38,498 bases of DNA from Chloroflexi bacterium OLB14 (GTDB lineage Bacteria; Chloroflexota; Anaerolineae; Anaerolineales; Villigracilaceae), in assembly GCA_001567105.1 (NCBI GenBank), contig LMZR01000058.1, positions 1-38,498 of the forward strand, given 5' to 3'. Below the pieces are notes generated by a model that was not told the origin of the DNA, ran no database searches, and worked only from the letters and a program-made list of their open reading frames with translations. The position numbers and the translations under genes were made by a program. Within the stretch, counting starts at the first letter, position 1. Each line of letters begins with the position of its first letter. Below, piece by piece: positions 1 through 9,182 of the stretch.

Positions 1-31
1 GGTGGTTTGGAGTATTTGCATTAACAATTAA

Positions 32-183
32 CCCGTTGGTCGAGTAGGACGATTTTTCGTCCGTATCGAGACCAACAGTTGCATATAAAATTTTAAGTAA
101 TCTGCAAACCTGTGGTCTCGATACGGCGGCGATAATCGTATAAGATTAAATTTAATTCATCCCCGCCTCCTACTCGACCACCA
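32..183. repeat. Bipartite palindromic repeat, copy A
   Basis: Two imperfect hairpins in inverted orientation are separated by an AT-rich spacer. The left hairpin pairs TTGGTCGAGTAGGACGA (36-52) with TCGTCCGTATCGAGACCAA; the right runs from TGGTCTCGATACGG to CCTACTCGACCA. The outer ends are therefore inverted repeats of each other. The same architecture returns at 32752, 33247 and 35811. The layout (GTAG next to a hairpin, two units face to face) resembles REP/REPIN elements; no cognate transposase is visible in the window. The spacer contains ATATAAAATTTT, a possible -10-like sequence facing the next gene. Confidence 0.85.
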
Positions 184-194
184 AAACATAATAA

Positions 195-863
195 ATGAAA
201 CCTCTTTCCTATCTCATCTCACTCCTCACGCCACTTGCTTTAATTGGTTTAGCACTGCGTATTTTATTAACACCTATCTTTTACACCATTGAATACAACC
301 TGCCATATTTTCCGCAAGATGAATATGGCTTCACAAAAGATGACCGACTCAAATGGGCGCCTTATGCTGTTAATTATTTAATCAACAACGAAGATATATC
401 CTATTTAGCTGATTTAAAATTTGACGATGGCTTTCCCCTCTTCAACGAACGCGAATTAAGTCACATGCAAGATGTTAAAGATGTCATTCAAAACTCGTTA
501 CGAGTTTGGTACATCACGCTTTCTATTCTCTTCCTCCTCTTCATCCTATTCTACAAACTCAATTGGCTACGCGAATATTATCTAGCCTTGAGTCAAGGTG
601 GCTGGGTGATGATTACGTTAGCACTGTCACTTGTTTTTGTAGCAGGTGCTGGCATTTTATTAAACCCTGATATCTTCTGGGCATTTTTCTCTGGCTTTCA
701 TGCTCTCTTCTTTGAAGGCGATTCTTGGCTGTTTTATTATTCCGATACATTGATTCGCCTCTTCCCCATTCGCTTCTGGCAAGATGCAGTCATTGCAATT
801 GCAGTCATCGCTTTAGGTGGTGGATTAGGTTTAGCGTTTGGATTAAAAAGATTTATATCGTAA
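195..863 (+). CDS. DUF1461 (TIGR01906-type) integral membrane protein
   Basis: 222-residue membrane protein with an N-terminal transmembrane segment (about residues 5-27), a polar extracytoplasmic stretch of about 80 residues, and three further hydrophobic segments (about 105-123, 137-157 and 198-218). The conserved block FHALFFEGDSWLF followed by DTLIRLFPIRFW is the hallmark of the DUF1461/TIGR01906 family, known from Firmicutes and Chloroflexota. The molecular function of the family is unknown. The gene follows palindromic repeat copy A directly; no good Shine-Dalgarno sequence is visible before the ATG. It ends in a palindrome at 866-888 and stands apart from the following fabG, which has its own putative promoter. 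Confidence 0.8.
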   Translation: MKPLSYLISLLTPLALIGLALRILLTPIFYTIEYNLPYFPQDEYGFTKDDRLKWAPYAVNYLINNEDISYLADLKFDDGFPLFNERELSHMQDVKDVIQNSLRVWYITLSILFLLFILFYKLNWLREYYLALSQGGWVMITLALSLVFVAGAGILLNPDIFWAFFSGFHALFFEGDSWLFYYSDTLIRLFPIRFWQDAVIAIAVIALGGGLGLAFGLKRFIS

Positions 864-865
864 CG

Positions 866-888
866 ACACGGCGTCGCCGTGTCCCTAC
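866..888. repeat. Short palindrome of the GTAGGGACACGGCG type
   Basis: GACACGGCGTCGCCGTGTC forms a perfect hairpin followed by CCTAC. On the minus strand it reads GTAGGGACACGGCGACGCCG, that is GTAG followed by a stem. A near-identical copy lies at 13695-13723. It could work as a terminator for the upstream gene although no U-run follows. It matches a type of dispersed REP-like palindrome seen in many bacterial genomes. Confidence 0.7.
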
Positions 889-900
889 TCATAACGGCGG

Positions 901-906
901 TATAAT
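901..906 (+). promoter_or_regulatory. Putative -10 box of fabG
   Basis: TATAAT preceded by GG lies 22 nt upstream of the fabG ATG, and an AAAGGA ribosome-binding site follows at about 914-919. No clear -35 box is seen; the position where it would lie is inside the preceding palindrome. Confidence 0.45.
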
Positions 907-928
907 TCAAACAAAGGATATTTAACTC

Positions 929-1681
929 ATGGCAAACTCACTTGAAAACAAAGTTGCATTAATCACTGGTGGCTCACGCGGAATTGGACGTGCCATCGCA
1001 TTAGAATTTGCTTCACGCGGAGCGGCAGTAGTCGTCAACTATAACAAGTCGCCTGATGGAGCAGAAGCAGTTGTAAATCAAATCAAAGAAGCGGGCGGAA
1101 AAGCCGCATCCTTTCAAGCCGACGTATCAGACTTCAAGCAAGCAGAAGCCTTAGTCAAATTTGCGATTGATACGTTTGGAGATTTAAGTATTGTAGTTAA
1201 TAACGCTGGTATTACACGCGATCAATTAATTATGATGATGCCCGAAAGTGATTGGGATGCTGTGATTAATACCAATTTGAAAAGTACGTTTAATGTTTCT
1301 AAAGCCGCAGTGAAACACATGATGCGAAAACGTGTTGGACGAATTATTAACATGGCTTCGGTGGCGGGGCAAATGGGTAACCCAGGGCAGACGAATTATT
1401 CTGCATCTAAAGGTGGGCAGATTGCATTTACAAAAGCATTAGCGCGTGAAGTTGCTGCCAGAAATATTACTGTCAATGCCATTGCGCCAGGCTTTGTGGA
1501 TACTGAAATTTTAGATGCCATGACTCCTGAAACATTAGAAGCCGCATTGAAAATGGTTCCGCTGGCTAGAAAAGGCAAGCCAGAAGAAATTGCTTTCGCC
1601 GCCGCATTTTTAGCATCTGACGAAGCCGCATATATTACAGGTCAAGTGTTAGGTGTTGATGGTGGCATGGCGATGATGTAA
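929..1681 (+). CDS. fabG: 3-oxoacyl-ACP reductase (short-chain dehydrogenase)
   Basis: 250-residue classical short-chain dehydrogenase/reductase. It has the NAD(P)-binding Rossmann motif TGGSRGIG (13-20), the NNAG motif, the catalytic Ser in MASVAG, and the YSASK catalytic Tyr-Lys pair. It ends with the usual VDGG block near the C-terminus. Length and the CxxxR-free C-terminus fit FabG, which reduces 3-oxoacyl-ACP with NADPH in fatty acid elongation in the cytoplasm. Other SDR substrates (for instance acetoacetyl-CoA) cannot be excluded because no other fab genes lie nearby. AAAGGA at a good distance supports the start. It is followed by a strong hairpin at 1692-1717. Confidence 0.85.
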   Translation: MANSLENKVALITGGSRGIGRAIALEFASRGAAVVVNYNKSPDGAEAVVNQIKEAGGKAASFQADVSDFKQAEALVKFAIDTFGDLSIVVNNAGITRDQLIMMMPESDWDAVINTNLKSTFNVSKAAVKHMMRKRVGRIINMASVAGQMGNPGQTNYSASKGGQIAFTKALAREVAARNITVNAIAPGFVDTEILDAMTPETLEAALKMVPLARKGKPEEIAFAAAFLASDEAAYITGQVLGVDGGMAMM

Positions 1682-1691
1682 ATTTTTTATG

Positions 1692-1754
1692 CGCACTTCG
1701 CCGTCCTCGGCGAAGTGTTCTTGAAAAATAAAAACGCCGCCGAGACGGCGGCTA
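1692..1754. repeat. Double hairpin with CGCCGTCCTCGGCG core
   Basis: CACTTCGCCGTCCTCGGCGAAGTG forms a strong hairpin (1695-1718 region). About 20 nt later GCCGCCGAGACGGCGGC forms a second one. The same pair type, with the same CCGTCCTCGG loop, is found at 10552-10618. It may end transcription of fabG, but the repetition elsewhere points to a dispersed repeat family. Confidence 0.65.
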
Positions 1755-1807
1755 AAGCAAGGAAGTCAAAACGGCGACTAGAGCAAGAAGAGTAAGGAGA
1801 AAAATAA

Positions 1808-2153
1808 ATGTCCGAAAACTTAAATGATAAAACAACTGTTGCGCCAGAAGTGTTAACTACCATTGCAAGACTCTCTGCCTTAGAAGTGCAAGGCGTGAGT
1901 CGTTTCGCAGAAGTAGCTGGTGGCGTCAACCGTCTTTTCAAAAAAAGGCGTTGGCGATGGTGTACGCATCGAAGTACAAGATAACATTGCACTTATAGAT
2001 TTACATCTAATCTTCAAACAAGATGTAAACATCCGCGAAGTTAGTCGCAATGTGCAACAAAATGTAACGCGCGCTATCCAAGAAACTGTCGGTATGGATG
2101 TTGCCGAAGTAAATGTGCACATAGAAGATATAGATTACAGCAACCCAGTATGA
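1808..2153 (+). CDS. Asp23/Gls24 family protein (frameshifted in this sequence)
   Basis: Corrected length is about 114 residues. The first frame gives the N-terminus with TIARLSALEVQGVSRFAEVAGG, typical for the Asp23/Gls24 (DUF322) family. After an A-run of seven (1940-1946) the similarity continues in the next frame with KGVGDGVRIEV, a central VDLHL-like strand, and the VRxNVQxxV-type helix REVSRNVQQNVTRAI. Removing one A restores a single reading frame. AAGGAG precedes the ATG. The gene overlaps nusB by four bases (ATGA), an arrangement common in Gram-positive-type genomes. Family members are linked to the cell envelope and alkaline stress, but the biochemical role is not established. Confidence 0.8.
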
Positions 2154-2614
2154 ACATGAAACCCCGCACCAAAGCGCGTTCGATCGCTTTGCAAGTTTTG
2201 TACGAAACAGATTTATCCACTCACTTAGCAGGTGATGTATTAAAAACACGCCTTGAAGAAAATGAACTCACCGAAGAACATGCTGAATTTGCTCGTCAAA
2301 TTATTTTTGGTGTATTACCTTTGCGCGAAGCCTTAGATATTGTCATTGCTAAATATGCACCTGAATGGCCCCTCGACCAAATCGCCGCAATTGATAGAAA
2401 CATCATTCGCATGGCATGTTGGGAATTTGCCATCTCAGCTGAAACGCCAGTTAAAGTTGCTATCAATGAAGCAGTTGAACTTGCAAAAATTTATGGTTCA
2501 GAATCAACGGCGCGTTTTGTTAATGGTGTGTTAGGTACATTGGTTGAACATGAAAATGAAATTCGGCAAGGCGTTATTAGCAAAATGAATCACGAAACAA
2601 AATTGGAATCTTAA
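2150..2614 (+). CDS. nusB: Transcription antitermination factor NusB
   Basis: 154-residue all-helical protein with the NusB signature: RSIALQVLYETDL at the N-terminus, the central PLDQIAAIDRNIIRMACWE block, and VAINEAVELAKIYGSESTARFVNGVLG near the end, here cited by its parts. NusB binds boxA RNA with S10 (NusE) and takes part in rRNA antitermination. The start overlaps the stop of the Asp23 gene (ATGA); an alternative in-frame ATG lies six bases downstream at 2156. It is directly followed by tatA without a gap, so the Asp23-nusB-tatA-tatC genes probably form one operon. Confidence 0.9.
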   Translation: MNMKPRTKARSIALQVLYETDLSTHLAGDVLKTRLEENELTEEHAEFARQIIFGVLPLREALDIVIAKYAPEWPLDQIAAIDRNIIRMACWEFAISAETPVKVAINEAVELAKIYGSESTARFVNGVLGTLVEHENEIRQGVISKMNHETKLES

Positions 2615-3004
2615 ATGGAAATTCTTGGTATTGGTGTTCCCGAAATTATTTTTGTAGTGATTATTGCATTAATTGTTTTAGGTCCCAAAGATATGCAAAG
2701 CGCGGGCAAAACAATTGGCAAATGGTTACGCAGTATTATCACATCTGATGGCTGGAAAGTGTTTCAACAAACTTCACGCGAGATTCGTACCTTGCCAAAC
2801 AAATTAATGCGCGAAGCCAATGATGAAATGAATAAAATTGGAAATGAAATAAACCCCGCTTCATTCTTAGCCGATAAAGGGTCACAGCACAAAAAGCCTT
2901 TGCCTCGCTCTAAGCCTTATACTCCTACTGCTAAGCCAACCTCACAGCCGAATAACGAAGCCGAATCACCAGCAAACGAAAGTGACCAAACCACGAATGC
3001 CTAA
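2615..3004 (+). CDS. Sec-independent translocase protein TatA/TatB
   Basis: 129 residues. A short N-terminal stretch (MEILGIGVPEII) leads into one transmembrane helix and the LGPKDMQSAGKTIGKW amphipathic helix typical of the TatA/B family. A long polar, proline- and lysine-rich tail follows. The LGPK hinge and longer tail are closer to TatB than to TatA, but the family cannot be divided safely by eye. TatA/B proteins work with TatC to export folded proteins. The ATG follows the nusB stop immediately and the stop overlaps the tatC start. Confidence 0.85.
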   Translation: MEILGIGVPEIIFVVIIALIVLGPKDMQSAGKTIGKWLRSIITSDGWKVFQQTSREIRTLPNKLMREANDEMNKIGNEINPASFLADKGSQHKKPLPRSKPYTPTAKPTSQPNNEAESPANESDQTTNA

Positions 3005-3914
3005 GTTTTTTCAGGGGTTATGGCGAATACTCACATTCCCATTCCGACTCATCTATAACATCCTTGCTTTTCCATTTCGGGCGATTAAGAAATTTAATCA
3101 ATTCCTCAATGCAGTGCCAGAGGAAAGACCAATAGCCGATATTTTTGTAGATATAGCAACGGATAAAGATACGCGCGCCGTTTTATGGGAACAAGTGGAC
3201 GCCTTACGAATGCACTTACTTCGTTCAGTAGCAGTCTTAGCTATTACTGTCATTGCTGCTTTTTGGGTTGCACAAGATGTGATGAGTTTTCTCTCTCAAC
3301 CTGTGGGTGGATTAAGTAGTTTGCAAGCCATTGAAGTGACCGAAGAAATTGGCGTGTTTATGCGCGTGGCATTGATGCTCGGCATTGCTGTTTCATTCCC
3401 CTACATTGCATTAGAAGTTTGGTTATTCGCCGCACCAGGTCTTAAACCACGCGAAAAGAAAATGGGATTAATTGGTATTCCTTTTGCAACTTTGCTTTTC
3501 TTAACAGGCATGGCATTTACATTTTATGTTTTATTACCAGCCGCCCTACCCTTTTTAGGTGGCTTTACTGAAATTGCACAATTTTGGACTGCCAAAGAAT
3601 ATTTCACCTTTGTCACTGGTTTGATGATTTGGATTGGAATCTTTTTTGAATTTCCACTTTTGATATATATCATCACGTCTATGGGATTAATTCAACCAAA
3701 AATTTTAGCCGAACAATGGAGAATCGCCATTGTGATTATTGCCATCCTTGCGGCGGCAGTCACACCTACAGTTGACCCCGTCAACATGGGCTTGGTGATG
3801 TTGCCGATGATTTTGTTATACTTCATCAGCATCGGATTAAGTTACATCGCCTATGCTGGGCGCAAGAACAATGCTCCAGTGAATGAACAAGTTGAAGAAA
3901 CAGGAGCAGGCTGA
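2997..3914 (+). CDS. tatC: Sec-independent translocase protein TatC
   Basis: 305 residues from the ATG at 2997, which overlaps the tatA stop; a GTG at 2982 is an alternative. About 60 residues of basic, partly hydrophobic N-terminal extension precede the TatC core, making it longer than the usual 240-260 residues. Core features: a helix after LRMHLLRSVAVLAIT, the FMRVALMLGIAVSFPYIALEVWLFAAPGL segment given in parts (MRVALMLG, FPYIALEVW, APGLKPREKK), the FxFE-like stretch GIFFEFPLLIY, and AAAVTPTVDP. Six membrane segments can be placed. It recognises twin-arginine signal peptides in the inner membrane. Confidence 0.9.
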   Translation: MPKFFQGLWRILTFPFRLIYNILAFPFRAIKKFNQFLNAVPEERPIADIFVDIATDKDTRAVLWEQVDALRMHLLRSVAVLAITVIAAFWVAQDVMSFLSQPVGGLSSLQAIEVTEEIGVFMRVALMLGIAVSFPYIALEVWLFAAPGLKPREKKMGLIGIPFATLLFLTGMAFTFYVLLPAALPFLGGFTEIAQFWTAKEYFTFVTGLMIWIGIFFEFPLLIYIITSMGLIQPKILAEQWRIAIVIIAILAAAVTPTVDPVNMGLVMLPMILLYFISIGLSYIAYAGRKNNAPVNEQVEETGAG

Positions 3915-3940
3915 AACAAGTCTGAAGCGTTTTTATATCG

Positions 3941-4001
3941 CAGGGGCGACCCATTAAAATAATCAAAAATATAAAAATCATCATGGGCGGGTCGCCCTGT
4001 G
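3941..4001. repeat. Palindrome GGGCGACCCAT / ATGGGCGGGTCGCCC
   Basis: CAGGGGCGACCCAT pairs with ATGGGCGGGTCGCCCTG across an AT-rich loop of about 30 nt. It lies between tatC and the lipoprotein gene. It looks like another dispersed palindromic repeat; it may also act as a weak terminator, although no T-run follows. Confidence 0.6.
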
Positions 4002-4018
4002 TTTGACGAGGAGAAAAT

Positions 4019-6544
4019 ATGAACGGGAAAGTTAATCTCACACGCCGAATATTGAGTGCTATTGTGCTGTTGGCTATTGCCAGTCAGGCTTGCACGCTTT
4101 CGTTATTTAGCCCACCCACGCTTGTACCTAACACGCCATCTGCTAATCAGAATATTCCCACTTCTACGCCTTACCCTGCAACACAAACAAATTTTGTAGT
4201 GACATTACCCGAACCTTTGCAAGCAGGAGAAACGTTATTATTAGTAGTGCTAGATGAAGTAACAGGGCTTTCGTTGAATCCGCAACAATACCCAATGACT
4301 GCACGGGATACATTAACTTATACTGCTACTATTCCAACTTTTTTATAATTCGGTTATCAAATATCGTTACATTCGTCAGGGAAGTTCACTAGTGTTTGAA
4401 GATACCAGCGCCGATACATCTATTCGCTATCGAATGCACGTTGCGAATGGACCCAGTGAAGTACATGATATTGTGGCAGATTGGGGAGATAAAAGTTTTA
4501 CTCGCGCCACAGGTTCTATTTTAGGGCAAGTATATAACAGTGATACAAATACCCCTGTGCCAAATATTCTTATTACGGCTGGCGGTTTGCAATATATTAC
4601 TGATTCTTTAGGGCGCTTTGAATTAACAGGGCTACCTGTTGGTACACATCAGTTAGTTGCTTATAGTTTAGATGGTTTCTATTTGCCGTTTCAACAAGGA
4701 GCTGTAGTAATAAGTGATGCCCCAACAATTGTAGATTTACACATTAAACCCACTCGTCTCGTCAATGTTACTTTTATGGTCGCTATCCCTGCCGATACAA
4801 CACCTGGCGTGCCTGTGCGTATTGCTGGCAATATTTTACAGCTTGGTAATACCTTCGCCGATTTACAAGGCGGTACAAGTACCATTGCCGATAGAATGCC
4901 CGTTGTTAGGTTACAAAACGATGGCAGATACGCCATTACATTAGGTTTACCTGTTGGCGCTCATATTCAATATAAATACACCTTGGGTGATGGTTTTTGG
5001 AATGCAGAACACAAAGAAGATGGTGCTTGGGTCTTGCGAGATTTTATTGTGCCAGAACAAGATGTTACTTTGCAGGATGCTGTAGCCGCTTGGGTAGCCA
5101 CTAAAAATTCCGCGCCAATTTTATTTGAAACTACTGCACCATCGGTTACACCGCCTAATGATATTGTCTATATTCAATTCAATACATTTAGTTGGATGGA
5201 ACCCATTCCAATGTGGCCCCTTGGTAACAATCGTTGGGCATATAAATTATATAGTCCGTTAAATTTCTTAGGTTCATTCTCATATCGTTACTGCCGCAAT
5301 GGTCAATGTGGCAGTGCCGATGATAACCAAACAGTTGGCTTGAATCCCACGGGACGATTAACCTCAACCAGTTTTCTTGGGCAAGATATTCAAGATAACA
5401 TCAACTCGTGGAAATGGTTTGAAAACCCCGAACCTGTTTCATTGGTCGGCTCAACTATCAACCCTCGTGCAGTGGGCTTTGTTGCAGGCGTAGAATATCA
5501 AGCCACCTACCGTCCAAACTTCTCATACTTTGCACCACAAACTTTTGCCAACACCAGAGCCATCGGCTCCAACTTAGCAGTTATTACACCAAGTTGGACT
5601 TATACAAATATCTCTCCCTTACGATTTCAAACTCTGGCTGGCAACGATCCTCTGTGGATTGATTCAGCATTATGATTTCGCAAGCCAAATCGGCAGGATT
5701 AAACGTAGCTATCTTCCCCACGCCTCATTTCATCGGGACAGTTGATTCATCTACCCCAGCCTTTTCTTCCTTTTGGCAAAATGCCCCACGTGATGCCGCA
5801 TGGTGGCAAACATGGTTTACAAAATATCGAGCGTTTGCAGTTAACTATGCCGATCTAGCTACACAAACAGGCTCGCAATTCTTAATCCTCGGCGGCGATT
5901 GGGTTGCGCCCGCGCTTCCAAATGGCACCCTGCCCAATGGTGAGTCATCAAACGTCCCCGCAGATGCAGAGGCGCAATGGAAAGCCATCATTCAAGATGT
6001 GCGCTCCAGATTCAGAGGTCAGGTATTTTGGGCAATGCCATACACAAAATCAAATGTACAAACACCTGTTAGTTTCCTCAAAGATATGGATGGCATTTAT
6101 TTATTATGGTCGGCTCCATTGGCATCTAGCACCACCGCCACCAAAGCCGATTTTACAAACGAAGCAGGCAGGCTGTTAGATAACGAAGTTGCCCCATTGG
6201 TGAACTTGTTAGGCAAGCCAATTATCTTAGCAGTTTCATATCCATCTGCGGCTGGCGCGGCAACTGGTTGTGTTGCCAGTGGCTCAGGCGCATGTGTAGA
6301 CTTCTCCTCATTATCCCAACCTTATACAGATAACTCATCTGTCAGTTTGAATTTGCAAACCCAAGCCGATATTTACGAAGCCATGCTCACTGCTGTCAAT
6401 ACCCGCTCATGGGTCTCTGGTTTTATCAGTCGAGGCTATTTTATGCCTGTGGCACTGCAAGATAAATCTACATCTATTCACAGCAAACCTGCGGCAGATG
6501 TGTTATGGTATTGGTTTCCTAGACTACTGGGAGTTGTTCAATAA
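4019..6544 (+). CDS. Secreted lipoprotein with carbohydrate-binding-like domains and glycosidase-like TIM barrel (two frameshifts)
   Basis: Corrected length is about 841 residues. The N-terminus is a lipoprotein signal with ASQAC as lipobox, followed by a Pro/Thr/Ser-rich linker. Next come a carboxypeptidase-regulatory-like beta domain (ILGQVYNSDTNTPVPNILI...), a starch-binding-like domain (YKYTLGDGFWNAEH), another beta domain, and a C-terminal barrel with FLILGGDWVAPALP and RSRFRGQVFWAMPY. The barrel resembles glycoside hydrolases of the GH113/GH5 kind, but the catalytic residues and substrate are not certain. One extra T in the run 4339-4344 and one missing base near 5670 split the gene; homology runs across both breaks. 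GAGGAG precedes the ATG. It probably acts on polysaccharide outside the cell. Confidence 0.65.
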
Positions 6545-6571
6545 ACACTTAATCCTATTTTTGGAGGTAAT

Positions 6572-9142
6572 ATGAAGAAAATTGTAAGTAGAATTTTAAT
6601 TGGATTGTTAGTTATTGTCGTAATAGCAGTTGCATCAGGGGCGTTTTATTTCAAAAGTTATTTGCCAAACACAATAGCGCCAAAATCTTTTCCACAAACC
6701 AATGGTGAAATTCAAGTCACAGGTTTGAATGGCAAAGTAGATGTATACCGTGACAATATGGGCATTCCTCACATTTATGCTAATAATTCATACGATCTAT
6801 TTTTTGCACAAGGTTATATCCATGCTCAAGATCGTTTCTGGCAAATGGATTTTTGGAGACACATAGGTTCAGGTTCGTTATCTGAAATGTTTGGTGAAGG
6901 TCAACTCGAAACCGATATTTTTTTACGAACTCTTGGCTGGAAAAAAACCGCCGAAGCAGAGTGGGCGGCATTAGATGCTGAATCAAAAGCCATTTTGCAA
7001 GCCTATGTAGATGGCGTGAACGCTTACATTAAAGATAAAGATGCAACCGAACTCAGCCTTGAATATGCAATTTTAGGTTTACCTATTCTCGCACCTGATT
7101 ATCAAATTGCAGAATGGACGCCAGTCAATTCTTTAACTTGGGGCAAAGCAATGGCGTGGGATTTACGTGGCAATATGGATGAAGAAATTCAACGTGCTGT
7201 TTTGCTCAAAACACTTACACCCGAACAACTCAAACAACTTTTCCCCGAATATCCGCAAGATCATCCCGTTATCGTCAACAAAATTGGTGATGGAAGCGCA
7301 AATACAAATCCCACATTTACCCATACATTTGATTATGCTCAACTGCCACTTGACCAAGTTGCTTATAACGCTTCATTACTTGACCCTGTACTTGGTGAAT
7401 GGAACGACGGCATTGGTTCTAACTCGTGGGTTGTTTCTGGCAAATTGACCGATACAGGTATGCCGTATCTTTCCAACGATCCTCATCTTGGCATTCAAAT
7501 GCCTTCTATTTGGTATCAAATTGGTTTACATTGCGTTGAGAAAAATGATAACTGTCCATTTGAAGTGGCTGGTTTTTCATTTGCAGGTGTACCAGGCGTA
7601 GTGATTGGTCATAACGACAAAATTGCTTGGGGCTTCACCAATGTTGGACCTGATGTAATGGATTTATATATTGAAAAAGTAAATCCTGAAAACCCAAATC
7701 AATACGAAGTCAATGGCGAATGGGTAGATTTTGAATCCTACGAAGAGACCATTTATCCCGCAGGTGGCGAAGCGGTTACAGTCACAGTTCGAAGCACACG
7801 TCACGGACCTGTTATCTCTGAAACTTTTGGCGCATTAAAAAATGAAGGCGATCCAGAAGATAAAGAATTTGTACCATTCAACGAACGTGCGGGCATCGAA
7901 TTACCTGAACAATATGTGATTGCATTAAAGTGGACAGCACTCACTCCCTCAACTCCATTTGAAGCCATTTGGGGATTCGATAAAGCCGAAAATTGGGAAG
8001 AGTTTCGAGAAGCGGCAAGTAACTTCCATGTGCCTGCTCAAAATTTAATATATGCAGATGTAGAAGGTAACATTGGCTATCAAATGCCTGGCGATATTCC
8101 CATTCGCAAAAATGGTGATGGCACATTACCCGTGCCAGGCTGGACAGATGATTACGAATGGATAGGTTTTATTCCGTTTGAAGAGCAACCTTACACCTTC
8201 AACCCTGAAGAAGGTTACATCGTCACTGCTAACAATCAAGTGCCACCAAATGATTATCCTTATTTCATCAGCGCTGATTGGGATTATGGTTTTCGAGCCG
8301 ATAGAATTTTGACCATGATTGAAAACGCACCAGCCCAAATTGATATTGCCTACCTACAACAAATGCATGGCGATTCGTATGATGCCAATGCTGAAGTTTT
8401 CGTTCCGATTATGCAAGCGCAAGATTGGAAGTTTGCAAAAGACAATGAAGCAGTTGCATTTGATACATTAGCAGATTGGGATTATCAAGACCGCATCGAA
8501 TCTACATCTGCGGCGGTCTTCAATGCCTTCTGGCGCGCCTTCTTGAAAAATACCTTCAATGATGATATATCCGAAAAAAGATATTATGCCGATGGTGGCT
8601 CACGTTGGAATGAAATTATGCGCAAGATGGCGCAAACCCCTAACGACCCATTTTGGGATGATAAAACTACAACGGATGTTGTTGAAACTATGCCAGACAT
8701 CATCAAAAAATCTTTTTCAGAAGGTGTGGCTGAATTAGAAGGTATTTTCGGCAAAAATGTTGCAACATGGAATTGGGGTGATATGCACGCTTCCACTTTC
8801 CGTAATGGCACATTAGGCGAATCAGGCATTTCGTTAATTGAAGATTTATTCAACCGCGGACCTTTCCCCACTAGTGGAGGTGAATCACTTGTCAATGCTA
8901 CGGGTTGGTCAGTACGAGATGGCTACGAAACAAACTGGCTACCTTCTATGAGAATGATTGTAGATTTGAGCAATTTAAACAATTCACAAACTGTTCACAC
9001 GACTGGGCAATCTGGTCATGCTTATCACCCACATTATGATGACATGGCGCAACTATGGGCAGACGTCAGCTATTACCCAATGTGGTGGGAACAAGAATCA
9101 ATTGTCAGCGATAGTGAAGCGCATTTGATTTTGATGCCTTAA
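6572..9142 (+). CDS. Penicillin acylase family protein (Ntn hydrolase)
   Basis: 856 residues with an N-terminal signal anchor (about 5-27). It has the penicillin amidase architecture: an alpha-chain region with VYRDNMGIPHIYA and FAQGYIHAQDRFWQMD, then a linker, then the nucleophile motif GSNSWVVSG with Ser283 as the expected N-terminal nucleophile after self-cleavage. The oxyanion and Asn residues are suggested by SNDPHLG and by NWGDMHASTF in the beta chain. Family members hydrolyse amides such as beta-lactam side chains or acyl-homoserine lactones; the substrate here is unknown. GGAGG stands well placed before the ATG. A perfect hairpin at 9150-9182 ends the gene. Confidence 0.88.
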   Translation: MKKIVSRILIGLLVIVVIAVASGAFYFKSYLPNTIAPKSFPQTNGEIQVTGLNGKVDVYRDNMGIPHIYANNSYDLFFAQGYIHAQDRFWQMDFWRHIGSGSLSEMFGEGQLETDIFLRTLGWKKTAEAEWAALDAESKAILQAYVDGVNAYIKDKDATELSLEYAILGLPILAPDYQIAEWTPVNSLTWGKAMAWDLRGNMDEEIQRAVLLKTLTPEQLKQLFPEYPQDHPVIVNKIGDGSANTNPTFTHTFDYAQLPLDQVAYNASLLDPVLGEWNDGIGSNSWVVSGKLTDTGMPYLSNDPHLGIQMPSIWYQIGLHCVEKNDNCPFEVAGFSFAGVPGVVIGHNDKIAWGFTNVGPDVMDLYIEKVNPENPNQYEVNGEWVDFESYEETIYPAGGEAVTVTVRSTRHGPVISETFGALKNEGDPEDKEFVPFNERAGIELPEQYVIALKWTALTPSTPFEAIWGFDKAENWEEFREAASNFHVPAQNLIYADVEGNIGYQMPGDIPIRKNGDGTLPVPGWTDDYEWIGFIPFEEQPYTFNPEEGYIVTANNQVPPNDYPYFISADWDYGFRADRILTMIENAPAQIDIAYLQQMHGDSYDANAEVFVPIMQAQDWKFAKDNEAVAFDTLADWDYQDRIESTSAAVFNAFWRAFLKNTFNDDISEKRYYADGGSRWNEIMRKMAQTPNDPFWDDKTTTDVVETMPDIIKKSFSEGVAELEGIFGKNVATWNWGDMHASTFRNGTLGESGISLIEDLFNRGPFPTSGGESLVNATGWSVRDGYETNWLPSMRMIVDLSNLNNSQTVHTTGQSGHAYHPHYDDMAQLWADVSYYPMWWEQESIVSDSEAHLILMP

Positions 9143-9149
9143 ACAAAAA

Positions 9150-9182
9150 AGAACTCGGAGGTTTTGAAAACCTCCGAGTTCT
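9150..9182. terminator. Bidirectional terminator between the penicillin acylase and VanZ genes
   Basis: GAACTCGGAGGTTTTGAAAACCTCCGAGTTC is a perfect inverted repeat flanked by A-runs upstream and a short TTTT downstream. It sits between convergent genes and would serve both. Confidence 0.75.

Noticed and set aside
5669..5675. ATGA overlap as a sign of two separate translationally coupled genes
   Set aside because: The barrel domain continues across the point with the spacing expected for one protein; a missing base explains it better.
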